A model generated the notes under the pieces. That model was not told where the DNA came from. It did no database searches and saw only the letters and a program-made list of their open reading frames with translations. A DNA stretch of 64,000 nucleotides, from positions 108,256 through 172,255 of the forward strand of contig RXJR01000020.1 of assembly GCA_003963305.1 (NCBI GenBank), in the 5' to 3' direction. The translations under genes were made by a program, and so were the position numbers. Source of the DNA: Candidatus Melainabacteria bacterium (GTDB lineage Bacteria; Cyanobacteriota; Vampirovibrionia; Obscuribacterales; Obscuribacteraceae). Positions 43,478 to 53,700 of this stretch are shown one piece after another (position 1 is the stretch's first letter; each line of letters starts with the position of its first letter).

Positions 43478-44458
43478 ATGTCATCGATTGGAACCAAGTC
43501 GCTGCTGCCCGTCCTGCTTATAGCAGGGACGCTGAGTTTGTATTCTTCGGCACTGGGCCAGGAAAACTCGCCTATAGGCACCAAAAGGAAACCAAGAGAG
43601 ACACAGACAAAAATAGATACACAGACAAGAAAAGCTACGCAGACCAAAGATACACACTCAACAAACGAGAAGCCAATCAGAGCGACCCAGGCAACTAAAG
43701 ACCTGGGTGGTACGGCCACATCGCCAAAGAACAACCGGGGCGTGCCGGTTAGGAAGGTCAGCGCTCACACAGACAAAATGAACAAGCAGACGGCTAAAGC
43801 CGTCAACAAAATACCCGGCGTCAATATTCAGGCGTCAGACTTGCAGCCTCCAGCCGAAGACCCGCCGATCAAAGGTTTTCACCCCATCAAAAAGCTATTG
43901 CGTCCTGTTATCAGACTCGGCAAAAGCTCTGTTCAGATTCAACAATCGATGATGCAGCTAGAGGGTCCGATCGCTGCACTGCACCCGAGCATGATAGCGC
44001 TCGATCGCAAGATGACGAACGTAGACCACCAGATGGAGCGAATGCAAAAGCAGCTTGTGGCGATGGGGGGCAACGTCGATCACATCAATGCCGGGCTGGA
44101 TAAAGTCGGCAACCGCGTTGATGAGGTACGCCAGGACATTAGCGGAATGACACAGCAGGTAAAGCATCTCATCATTCCAATCAAAGCCCTTCAAACACCA
44201 CTGCACGAGTTGATGGAACCACTTAGAGACGTAACCAAGCCAATGAGCCAGGTCCACGGTCAGCTGGCAGAACTGCACACAATGCTGCACTGGGTGCTAG
44301 TAGCAATTATTATCAGCGTTGTAGCAATTACAATCGGCACTCCGCTGGCTGCAATTTACGTCTACAGAAATCGGAAGAAGATTTTCCCGCATCTGCGCCA
44401 GCCTGGTGAGGACTTGCCACTCGAGCAATTACGCGAAAAACATTTGTCCGCAGCTTAA
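43478..44458 (+). CDS. Exported coiled-coil protein with C-terminal membrane helix
   Basis: This 326-residue protein has a signal peptide (LLPVLLIAGTLSLYSSALGQ), then a Thr/Gln/Lys-rich linker with repeats of the type TQTxx. Next is a long helical coiled region (about 130-270, many Met/Gln heptads such as MERMQKQLVAMG and LHPSMIALDRKM). A transmembrane helix follows near residue 275-300 (WVLVAIIISVVAITIGTPL) with a basic cytoplasmic tail. The ATG at 43478 follows AGGAAGG. It may be an envelope-spanning spacer or MCP-like structural protein; no family is recognised. Confidence 0.65.
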   Translation: MSSIGTKSLLPVLLIAGTLSLYSSALGQENSPIGTKRKPRETQTKIDTQTRKATQTKDTHSTNEKPIRATQATKDLGGTATSPKNNRGVPVRKVSAHTDKMNKQTAKAVNKIPGVNIQASDLQPPAEDPPIKGFHPIKKLLRPVIRLGKSSVQIQQSMMQLEGPIAALHPSMIALDRKMTNVDHQMERMQKQLVAMGGNVDHINAGLDKVGNRVDEVRQDISGMTQQVKHLIIPIKALQTPLHELMEPLRDVTKPMSQVHGQLAELHTMLHWVLVAIIISVVAITIGTPLAAIYVYRNRKKIFPHLRQPGEDLPLEQLREKHLSAA

Positions 44459-44539
44459 TGACGCAGCCGATTACGGTCGGTAAAATAGATCCTTCGTTTC
44501 GTTACGTGTACTCCACTCCACGAGGGGCTTGTTTTTCTT

Positions 44540-45763
44540 ATGGCCAAATCGAGCGCGACTCTAGAAGATCCAGTTCTGCACGCCAGCCAGGAATTCATAA
44601 ATAATCCGTACCCGACTTTTGAAAGATTTCGGAACGAAGCTCCTGTCTTCTGGAGCGATAAAGGCAAGTATTGGCTGGTTAGCAAATACGCAGACATACA
44701 GAACATCCTGCGTGACTTGCACTACGAAAAGGGCTTACAAAATTCAAACATGCTCAATCCAGTCGTGAAGATGCTTCCGCCTGTCAAAGAAGCAATCAAG
44801 TCGCGCTCCACCTGGATGCTCAATCAAAATCCACCAGACCACACGCGCCTGCGTTCACTCGTAAACCGTGCCTTTACGCCAACCATGGTCAATTCCATGC
44901 GTGGCCACATTGAAGACATCGCCAATAGATTGCTCGATGACGTCGCGCAAAAAGGCGAAATGGATATTGTTCAAGATTTCGCGTTTCCGTTACCTGTAAC
45001 CGTAATTGCAGAAATGCTTGGCGTTCCGCCTGAAGATAGACAAATCATCAAAGGTTTTTCGAAACGGCTGACCGACGGGCTTGAGCCGGGTTTCGATGTA
45101 GGTCGAATCACGCGAGCAAACAGCGCCGTGCAAGAATTTGAAGATTATCTGCGACCACTGGTTGAAGAGCGTCGCAAACATGCGCAAAACGATTTGATTT
45201 CTGCGCTTGTTGCCGCCGAAGAGCAGGGCGATAAGTTGACACTGGATGAATTGCTCGGAAATTGTGTGCTCATGCTCGTCGCCGGACATGAAACCACAGT
45301 CAATCTGATTGGCAACTCCGTTCTGGCACTTCTCAATCATCCAGATCAGATGGAATTGTTGAAGGCACAGCCGGAGCTGTGCGTAACAGCAGTGAATGAA
45401 TTTCTCCGTTATGAGAGCCCTGTGCAAACCGTCCGCAGAATGGCTGCGCAAGAGTTGGAATTGCACGGGCAAAAAATCAAAACGGGAGATACTCTTTTAC
45501 TGCTTTTGGGCTCGGCAAATCGCGACCCCGATCACTATCAAAACGCGGACAAGCTCGATATTACTCGCGCTGATAATCGGCACCTCGCATTCGGAACGGG
45601 CATCCATCATTGTCTCGGATCATCGCTTGCCGAAGTCGAGGGACAGATTGCAATAACAACGTTGCTAAAACGCTTTCCGAATTTGAAAATGAAATCGACA
45701 AATGTCGAATTCAAATTCCCATTCGCATTGCGTGGGCCCAAAGAACTATTAGTCAGTTTCTGA
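44540..45763 (+). CDS. Cytochrome P450
   Basis: This 407-residue soluble P450 oxygenates an unknown substrate using heme iron. Marks in order are the I-helix LVAGHETTVNLIG, the ExxR motif in VNEFLRYESPVQTVRR, and the heme-binding loop AFGTGIHHCLGSSLAEVE with the cysteine ligand. It has no membrane anchor, as in bacterial CYP107-like enzymes. No ferredoxin or reductase gene is adjacent. Decayed repeats begin at its stop codon. It is convergent with the esterase at 45837. Confidence 0.95.
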   Translation: MAKSSATLEDPVLHASQEFINNPYPTFERFRNEAPVFWSDKGKYWLVSKYADIQNILRDLHYEKGLQNSNMLNPVVKMLPPVKEAIKSRSTWMLNQNPPDHTRLRSLVNRAFTPTMVNSMRGHIEDIANRLLDDVAQKGEMDIVQDFAFPLPVTVIAEMLGVPPEDRQIIKGFSKRLTDGLEPGFDVGRITRANSAVQEFEDYLRPLVEERRKHAQNDLISALVAAEEQGDKLTLDELLGNCVLMLVAGHETTVNLIGNSVLALLNHPDQMELLKAQPELCVTAVNEFLRYESPVQTVRRMAAQELELHGQKIKTGDTLLLLLGSANRDPDHYQNADKLDITRADNRHLAFGTGIHHCLGSSLAEVEGQIAITTLLKRFPNLKMKSTNVEFKFPFALRGPKELLVSF

Positions 45764-45834
45764 CAGCAGACGTTTCCGACCCGGCAACACCTTAGTTTCT
45801 AACACGGCTGCACCTCAGTTCTGACGGCTGCACC
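45753..45834. repeat. Decayed tandem repeats filling the P450-esterase gap
   Basis: Related units TCAGTTTCTGACAGC (45753), TTAGTTTCTAACACGGCTGC (45792) and TCAGTTCTGACGGCTGC (45815) follow one another. The first contains the P450 stop codon, and the last ends three bases before the opposing stop at 45837. The whole intergenic space is therefore repeat-derived. Confidence 0.6.
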
Positions 45835-45836
45835 GA

Positions 45837-47459
45837 TCATTTATTATCGACCGGCTTAACCGGATCGAGCGGAAAGTTGTCGGTTCGAAATGGTGAGGCA
45901 GGCACGTCAGAAGTGCTATAGAAGTTAATCGGATTTTTCGGATTGTTCTCCCATGCATATCGCACCGCGATTGGATTTTTCACTTTCGCACTGGTGACGT
46001 TGACGTATTTACCGTCGATAGTTGCAGAATCAGCAGGAACAAAATTCAAACTGTCATCACATATGGTGAAGTTGTTCAAATTGGCGTTATCTTTGGGAAT
46101 CTTCAACTTGTCGTAGTTGCCCGGGTCAAAGAAGCATTTGACGGTGCTGCCGTCGACTCGCATGGACTTATAGATCGGTCCGAAATATGGGATTCCCTGC
46201 TTTTCATAAGCGCGGGCCAGCGCCACTCTTGCCAATCGCTTTCCAACAGTCGTTTTATCACGAGGGTGAATATCGGTGGGCTCGCCCTTATCGATAGTGA
46301 CTGCTATTCCTGAGTTGAGAAGATCTCGAGATAGACGCAGCTGAGCCTCGCGAATCTGCGGATAGTCCGCATTCGAATCAGCCATGTAGTTAGCCAGTTG
46401 CACAAAATAAAATGGAAAATCAAATGACGTCAGTGTTGATGTCTTGTCAGCTTTAGCCCAGTCGCTGCGCCATCCATCTACAAGAGCCTTCATCGTTCCA
46501 TAGTATTCTTTGGCCAGCCAGTGCGGCGTGTCTGACTCGCCCTGATACCAGAACACTCCTCGAATTGCATATGGTTCGAGCGGTGCAATCATCGCATTGT
46601 ACAATCCGCAAGGTCTCTTCAAATGCGTAGCACTCATCGGCTCATCGGGAACGCGCATGGAATCAGGCTGTTTCTGCGATCCCAGCGCTGCAACATCAGC
46701 CTTATACTTTGCTAGATTCGCTTCGTATTCAGCTTTGTGCTTCGGATACGCATCTAATTCCTTTTGATACCACTCCCGTGCATAAGCCAGCGCCGGATCA
46801 TTCTGGAAAACATTGTTCGGAACCCAACTGTAAGCATTAGTTCCGCCTACGGAAGAATTGATCAATCCAATCGGCACATCAGGATAAACATTCTGCAATT
46901 CTTCGCCTGCGTAAAACAGAACTGCACTGAACCTGTTGAGATTATCGCCTGATGCGAGTGTCCAGGGGTTGCTTACCGTCGACAATGGCTGATCGGCGGC
47001 ACGGGCAGCGACCTGAAACAGGCGAATGTTTTTGTACTTGCCAGTCTCGGCAGCAGCCTGCACTCGCTTAGCATCAGACGAATCCCGAAGATGCCAATTC
47101 ATATTCGACTGACCGGAGCCTAACCAGACATCGCCGACCAGAACATCGCCAACACGCAATTCATTAGTGCCTTTGACGATCAAGACTTCAGGTTTCGTGG
47201 AAGCGAATAGCTCTGGAATTTGGACTAACCATTTGCCATCCGGTCCTGCCACACCATCAACTCTGTTTTTGCCAAGTGTAACGCTGACCTTCTCACCGGG
47301 GTCCGCGGTTCCCCACACAGGAGTGTTGATGCCTCGCTGAATCACCATATGTTCGGTGAACAGCGGGTTCAATTTAACCGCTGCATGCGAGGGTGCGATG
47401 CTCGAAAACATCAGCAGGCTGGCAAATACAAATTTATTGATTATTCTTGAGTTGATCAT
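45837..47459 (-). CDS. Secreted sialate O-acetylesterase-like SGNH hydrolase
   Basis: This 540-residue protein has a signal peptide (FVFASLLMFSSIAPSHAA) and the family pattern of 9-O-acetylesterases acting on sialic acid or acetylated polysaccharide. Marks are LFTEHMVIQRG at the N-terminus, GDVWLGSGQSNMNW with the catalytic serine, VFWYQGESD, and DIHPRDK carrying the histidine. Beta-sandwich regions flank the SGNH domain. ATG at 47459 is the likely start; a longer frame to 47525 lacks support. The 325 bases upstream to 47784 hold no convincing gene. Confidence 0.88.
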   Translation of the reverse strand: MINSRIINKFVFASLLMFSSIAPSHAAVKLNPLFTEHMVIQRGINTPVWGTADPGEKVSVTLGKNRVDGVAGPDGKWLVQIPELFASTKPEVLIVKGTNELRVGDVLVGDVWLGSGQSNMNWHLRDSSDAKRVQAAAETGKYKNIRLFQVAARAADQPLSTVSNPWTLASGDNLNRFSAVLFYAGEELQNVYPDVPIGLINSSVGGTNAYSWVPNNVFQNDPALAYAREWYQKELDAYPKHKAEYEANLAKYKADVAALGSQKQPDSMRVPDEPMSATHLKRPCGLYNAMIAPLEPYAIRGVFWYQGESDTPHWLAKEYYGTMKALVDGWRSDWAKADKTSTLTSFDFPFYFVQLANYMADSNADYPQIREAQLRLSRDLLNSGIAVTIDKGEPTDIHPRDKTTVGKRLARVALARAYEKQGIPYFGPIYKSMRVDGSTVKCFFDPGNYDKLKIPKDNANLNNFTICDDSLNFVPADSATIDGKYVNVTSAKVKNPIAVRYAWENNPKNPINFYSTSDVPASPFRTDNFPLDPVKPVDNK

Positions 47460-47783
47460 ATCGATCTCACGGAGTCGAGTTCCTACGTCCATCCAATTGG
47501 TGCCCAATAGGTAGTTTAGCAACAATCAAAAGATTCATTCTTTCCTCTTGGCCACACTATCGTAGAGCTGACCAAGCCACTCAAAAAAATCTCTGCAAAA
47601 CTGCCATGAAATCATGTTATGAAACGACGTTCCGCATGACATCAGAATGACACTATATACGGTGCAAACAGAACCGAAAATTCCGCTCTGGAAACAGCTT
47701 TTTAAGATACGTATTTACACCCTTGGCGAGCTCAGCCGCCTCAGATATATTTCTCAAGTGGTTTAATCTCTGGCGAACTCTCT

Positions 47784-49772
47784 GTGGTAGTTAATCCAAC
47801 CGATCCAATGCTGGCTAACCCCGGTGGCATCAGTGCCGGGCAGCTCATCATGTCAGCCATCGGCAACAAACTGAAAGGATTTTTGGGGGCCTCTCCAGCG
47901 CCCAAAGCGGCAGCCCCCACCGAAGAACAACGCAAGAACCTGGCGCTCCAGTCCCAACGTGTGCACCTGAACATGCTGGCCAGGGAGGGACGCTTTAACG
48001 AAATCGTGCAAATCGCTGAAACGACCACAGAGCAAGACATTGCGGGCTGTGCGGTCAGTGTGCTTGGCAGATCGGAAACAGACCAGCTGACAGCCCTCGA
48101 GCACCTTGCCAGAAGCCATTCGCACGCCGCTGTTCTGGCGATGATTGCCCTCTTCAACAACACCCACCACGAAAACGGCAAACGTATCTTCGTCACCCGG
48201 CTCAAAAATGGAGAACTCGCCAGGCTGGTGAGCAGCGGGCACGCCAACCTCTTTTCCATCCTCGACATACTGGGCTGGCTCCAGAAATACGGTGATGGCA
48301 GCTTTGTCGCCCTGAACCACTTTCCCGAGCTGTGGCAGTGCCTGTCGGACAGAACCGAACAGGTCAAGGTTCTCGGACAAATGTACGGTGATCCCGACCC
48401 GCTCGGCATGCGCTACATTCACGAGCCAAACGTGATTCCTGGCACGATTAAACTGCACGCCATGTCGATGCTGCCAAATTTCACGCCAGCCGAACAAGAG
48501 CGTTTTCTGATTTATGCCTCCCGAGATGACGATGACAGAGTCGCCCATGCCGCAACCGTCAGCCTGGTTAATACATGGCGCAGTGAGGCAGGATTAGTCC
48601 CACCAGGTCTCGAGTATTTCCGCATGCTCGACTTGAACTTGCTCTTTCACCTGTGCCAGATCAGCTCGTCATTCCAGTGGGGCGAACCAGTCGAACATTT
48701 TTATGAGCGTTATAAAGCTCACTACGCAGAACTTGCCGAAACAGACCCATACAACGATACGACTCGCTACGAGCAACTCATGGCGATAGCTGAGGAGTTG
48801 GACAGAGAACTCGTCCGCATTACCGAACGCCGCATTAACAGCCTGCAGCCCGTAGCCAGTAAGATCAGCACACTGCTGAACCTGCCCGTGGCGCGCCTGG
48901 AATCTACGGAAGAAGACGTGAACGCAGCCTACCTGATAGGCAGCGGCAAAGTGCAAGTGAAGCGGCAAGTGCTAATGGAAGACAAACCGCTCTCAGAAGA
49001 TGTTATGTCTGCCTTGCTCCACGAAATCGGACACATGGAGCAAGACGTTCTCGTAATACGCATGATTGCAGACGAAATCGGACTCAAGTTTGGTCAACAT
49101 TCGCAGCAACTCGAGCAACTTTATGAGCGTTATGCCGCCGGAATAGGCTACGCGCCCGATAGCATGTTTTTGCTGGCAGTTTTGAGGCTCCGTAACGACA
49201 AGCCACTCACACCAGCTGAAAAAGTACGAGCAATGCGACTCTACGGGGCAGCACATCAGGCCAAGATCAATGCTAATCAAGGGCGCATGGTGCAAGGACG
49301 ACTCGATCAAATCAATGAGTCAATCGATGCTCTTTCGGGCGGCAATTATGACGTAGAGTTGCTCAATTGTCTGCGCAGTCAACATGGTCTGGATTCGCTC
49401 TTCCAACGTGGTCAGGTGCCGGCTGTTCTGGTCGCTGAAATGAATAGCTGCGCGCAAGATTTATATCGCATCGTCAATAATCATTATCAACTTAACGGCG
49501 CACCATATTTAGTGCGTAACGGCAAGAAACTGGACATCATCACACTGGCGCGCGAAATCTATATGTCTGAGGCAATCGACGCAGTGGCGCCGGTCATTAC
49601 CAAACTGCGCGCACTGCTGGTGCAAATCTTAAGGGAAGAATCAGCAGTTTTACACAAACGGCTTACGCAAATCTGGCGCACCGGATATCACGAAGCGGAA
49701 GCATACGTCATCTCTGATCGCGTCAGTGTCATCGTCAAAGCGATTCGAAAGAACTGGTTCCAAACATCCTGA
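47784..49772 (+). CDS. Large cytoplasmic HEIGH-motif protein, putative metallopeptidase
   Basis: This 662-residue protein has no signal peptide. The first half is helical, of HEAT/TPR-like character (about 40-300). A zinc-binding motif occurs at MSALLHEIGHMEQD (about 405-425), with HExxH and a following acidic region. Later helices (about 440-650) are charged. No known peptidase family is recognised. The start is uncertain between GTG at 47784 and ATG at 47808. The protein stops two bases before the convergent gene at 49775. A metallopeptidase role is inferred from the motif. Confidence 0.6.
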   Translation: MVVNPTDPMLANPGGISAGQLIMSAIGNKLKGFLGASPAPKAAAPTEEQRKNLALQSQRVHLNMLAREGRFNEIVQIAETTTEQDIAGCAVSVLGRSETDQLTALEHLARSHSHAAVLAMIALFNNTHHENGKRIFVTRLKNGELARLVSSGHANLFSILDILGWLQKYGDGSFVALNHFPELWQCLSDRTEQVKVLGQMYGDPDPLGMRYIHEPNVIPGTIKLHAMSMLPNFTPAEQERFLIYASRDDDDRVAHAATVSLVNTWRSEAGLVPPGLEYFRMLDLNLLFHLCQISSSFQWGEPVEHFYERYKAHYAELAETDPYNDTTRYEQLMAIAEELDRELVRITERRINSLQPVASKISTLLNLPVARLESTEEDVNAAYLIGSGKVQVKRQVLMEDKPLSEDVMSALLHEIGHMEQDVLVIRMIADEIGLKFGQHSQQLEQLYERYAAGIGYAPDSMFLLAVLRLRNDKPLTPAEKVRAMRLYGAAHQAKINANQGRMVQGRLDQINESIDALSGGNYDVELLNCLRSQHGLDSLFQRGQVPAVLVAEMNSCAQDLYRIVNNHYQLNGAPYLVRNGKKLDIITLAREIYMSEAIDAVAPVITKLRALLVQILREESAVLHKRLTQIWRTGYHEAEAYVISDRVSVIVKAIRKNWFQTS

Positions 49773-49774
49773 GT

Positions 49775-50509
49775 TCACGGCGACGGAGGCTCACCGAACA
49801 TTTCCTCCATTGCTTCCTGAGCCTTAGGGTCGATAAATACCTCTCGCTCAGACTTAGCTGCAGTAAATTTCGGCAGGTCGAAAAATGGATCGACAACGGA
49901 AATCTTCTTCACATCTTTCGTGGACAGCGCATAGAGAGTCTCACCGCGGTCTCCGTAGAAAGTACAACTTATAGGGACGTCGCCGAATAACGGCATTGAA
50001 TAGAGAGTGGCAAGGACGTTGCACGCTTTATCAGGCAACTTGAGACCTGGACAGACATAGTATTCAGCACTACGCACATCACCGCGCATCAAATCAAGAT
50101 GCGAATGTTTCATATCCAGACGAACGCCGAACTTGAGAATTTCCAGACCTTGCCGAGTTTCAACGCCCGTTTTCTTCCACTTAACCGGTGTCAGCGCCTC
50201 ACGATACAACTTAGTCAGAGTATTGAAGAACGATGCTTTGAAAGCTTCAGCTGCGCAATGGTAGCTGGTACGATTGCGCTTGTTGTAGATATCGAGTTCC
50301 CACTTGGGCGCCTTGCAAACCAGTGTGGTACCAGTTTTCTGATTGTCGATGCGCAAAGCTTTAGGCGTAATGTAGACGTTCTGTGGTCCTGTGATTCGAC
50401 TGTCTTGAATCAGCAATGTTGCGTCCGCTCCAAGCGCAGACGGAGCGGCACAGGCGACACAAAGCAGTATCAAGGGTGCGATGCAATTGGTGATAAATCT
50501 TCTAAACAA
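49775..50509 (-). CDS. Secreted protein of unknown function
   Basis: This 244-residue protein has a signal peptide (IAPLILLCVACAAPSALGA) with a cysteine that could suit lipoprotein processing but lacks a strict lipobox. The mature part is beta-rich, with paired cysteines (LVCKAPKWEL, YHCAAEAF, YYVCPGL, KACNVLA, ISCTFYG). No family is recognised. The start is TTG at 50509 with no strong ribosome-binding site. It is convergent with the HEIGH gene and diverges from the TPR-CHAT gene 278 bases away. Confidence 0.6.
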   Translation of the reverse strand: MFRRFITNCIAPLILLCVACAAPSALGADATLLIQDSRITGPQNVYITPKALRIDNQKTGTTLVCKAPKWELDIYNKRNRTSYHCAAEAFKASFFNTLTKLYREALTPVKWKKTGVETRQGLEILKFGVRLDMKHSHLDLMRGDVRSAEYYVCPGLKLPDKACNVLATLYSMPLFGDVPISCTFYGDRGETLYALSTKDVKKISVVDPFFDLPKFTAAKSEREVFIDPKAQEAMEEMFGEPPSP

Positions 50510-50787
50510 CTCGTTCTAATCCGGAATCAGGGAGATCTGCCCAACTCTATGCATTACCAGATCACGGACGCCACGGACCACTTTCCTGATCATAGCCGAT
50601 TGCCGGCAAAATAACGCACCAGAGGCAACTAATGGAAGGTCGCCCGCCCCGATTAATCCAGGCAAGCTAAAGTCAGCCTGACACGCCTGGAAGCAGCATA
50701 AAGGCTCCCCAACCGTCCCAAATAAATAAGCCGAATACATGAGTGCATGATATCCTCTGAGCAAGTTGAGCAAACACGGTCAGTGGA

Positions 50788-53700
50788 ATGCATGCACCCC
50801 GAAACCGGAAACTCTTTAGCTTATTAGCAACTCTCCTTTTCATATCGCCAACGGTCGGTATTAGCCAGGCGAGTATAGCGAGTGCTTCATCAAATTCATC
50901 TCACGCTACAAAGGGATCAAGAACTCCCAAAATCCCTGCCTGGCAGCAGGTGCTGGAGCAGGGGCAAGACGCGTTCGACGCCGGAAACTTCACCCAAGCG
51001 GCAAAATTGTTCGGTTCCGCAAGAGCACTGGCGCACGCCACTGCTCCTGAGGGTGTTAACGAAGCGAAGTGCCTGGGATGGCTTGGTAAAGCATATAAAC
51101 AGATGGGAAACACTAGCGAAGCGGAAATCAGCCTGAAACATAGCTTGAAGATCAGGCAGGCAAAACTCGGCGAGGACAGTGCAGAAACAGGTCAGGTGCT
51201 ACAAAACCTGTCGTGGCTACTATTTAGTTCAGACAAAAAGGATGAGGCGATCTCGGTTTGCCGTCGAGCCATAAAAAACATACGCCACAACTCCGGACCA
51301 CGCTCCGCAACCGAATCCGAATTCTTATTGCAGTTGGCGATATTGCTTGAAGACGATGACTCAAGAAAACAAGAAACAGATCATTTGTTTCACGACGCAT
51401 TATCCATCCAGGAAGAAAAGTATGGAAAGAACAGCAATCAGTTGATCACCGGACTGAATGCTTATTCGAGCTATCTCGTGTCGGAGAAGCGCTTTGCTGA
51501 AGCAGACGCTTTACTTGAACGCGCACTGAAAATTTCCAGACAGAAAGGCGAAAACAGCCCAGAAGTAGCCGACGAGCTAATCGAACTCGCCTACTGTGCA
51601 CAACAACAGGGCGACCACACCAAAGCCATCAAAGCACTGGAAAAGGCACTCGATATTAGGGCTCTTCATAAATCAAACGACACAGCGGAAATTCTCGAAG
51701 ATCTAGGGAAAAACTACACAGATCAAGACAAAAATCTAGAAGCAGAACCATTTTTACGCAACGCTTTGACTCACTATCGAAATCAAAAAGGCGTTTCCCC
51801 ACGCACTCTTATAAACGCAATCGAAGAGCTGGCACTGAATTTGCACGAACTGCAAAAATACAGCGAAGCCGAATCACTATTGCGCGAAACGCTTGAATTG
51901 ACGGAAAAACATTATCCACCTAACCACATCGAAATTGGCATTGCATTGCACAATTTATCGCGTTGTTTGCGCGCCGAAGGGAAGTATGCGGAAGCGGAAG
52001 AATTACTCAACAGATCACTTGCAATAAAGCGAGCACAAACAACACTAGACGAAACAGATTATGCAGCATCTCTGCGCAACATGGCACGCCTGAAGGCGTT
52101 GCAAAACAAATTCAGAGAGGCAATCCCCTTCTACGAACAATGCATAGAAATCTACAGTAAAACGAATCAGAAATACAATGTTTTCTTGAACAAGGTAACT
52201 CTCGCCAACGTGTATCTTGCCCTGGACGATTACAGAAGCGCGGAGAAAGTGCTGCTATCGCTCGCGCACGAAGACCTCAATACTTACAGCAAAACCAATC
52301 CGTTCATGCGGCTGGGAGAAGAGCTAGTTTCGCAGAAAGACTCAACCATGACGGTAATGAATAATGACTTCAGCAAGATGTTTAGCGAACAACAGAGCCA
52401 GGCTGAAGCAATGGAGAGCGCACAGACTCTAGTAAAATTTTCAATGCACTTCCAAAATCTCGGAGGAGACGGATCGATAGTTGCAACCAAATGCTTTCCC
52501 CTTCTAACACCTTACTTTGAAGGCAAAGCGGGCAACGATACGATAGGTAAGGGCATTTTCAATACCCCAGCACTGGCACAATCATTAATAGGCTTAACTT
52601 GTGTATTGGCCAGTCACAACAGAACCGACAGTGCTATAAAGGCACTGCGATGGGCTGGAGCCGTGATCAAATCTCTACCTGTTCAAAAGGACCGTGTCAA
52701 AATCAGACTGCAAGTCGCCTATTGCTGGCAACTTTTCTCTGATTACGCAGCAGCACAGCAACTGATTGACGAAGCCCTGGCAGAGTGCGCCGATGATAAG
52801 TCACTTCAGTTTGATGTACTGAATTCTCGCGCTCATCTTTTGTTTCAACTGGCTGAATTCACTTCAGCCAAAACTTGCAGCGAAACCGCACTCTCAATTG
52901 GACAAGCACTGTTCGGCGAAAACTCACCTCGATTATCTGATTGCTATCAAACCCTTTCGGAATGTTCGCTCGCCCTCGGTGACCCCAGTCAGGCCCTGGA
53001 ATATGCTACCAAAGCGGCGCAACAATCTACGCAAGATTCAGAAAGACACGCACAAGGATTACTGCTGGTCGGAGAATCATTGCTGGCGCTAAATCAGGTC
53101 GATCAAGCAGCCGATCAATTCATGGATGTGATCGAAATCTATCGAGAAAAACTTGGTAACGCTGACTTAAAGCCAGGAGCGATCGCCTCCAGTTGCCTTG
53201 GTCAGTGCCTTCTACGCAGCAATTTGTCCGACAAGTATAGACAAGCTCAAGTACGGTTTGCCTCAGCTCTAAGAGTAGAAGAGAGGGATTCGAGCAACAC
53301 AGACGTCCTCAGCAAAGCCAGAAATTTAAACGGATTAGCTCTGGTTTCGTATATGGTATCGAAGGAAAGTTCAAAAAATGCCGTAACGTCCTTTGAACAA
53401 AATTTTGGCGAATCAAAATTGGCAGACCGTTATGCACTTGATGCAGCAGCCTGCATCGACAAATATATCTATTCGGCATTTCCAAATCTATCTTTCGCGC
53501 AACAATGCGCTTTCATCAAAAACATCAATAAGCAAGAAAGTTCACTATTAACAGTTTGCAGCAATCCGACCTCCATTAAAGAAGCATACGGTTACATGAT
53601 GAAATGGAAAGGTCTTCTGCTTGAATCATTGAGGCAACGAGAACTCATCACACGCAGTTCAAACGACAATCCTCAAATCAAAATCGTACTCTCCGAACTC

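Noticed and set aside
44990-45472. A 160-codon open frame on the minus strand
   Set aside because: It is antisense to the P450, whose motifs are clear.
47853-48548. A 231-codon open frame on the minus strand
   Set aside because: It lies fully opposite the HEIGH-motif gene, has no ribosome-binding site and its sequence shows no protein-like pattern.
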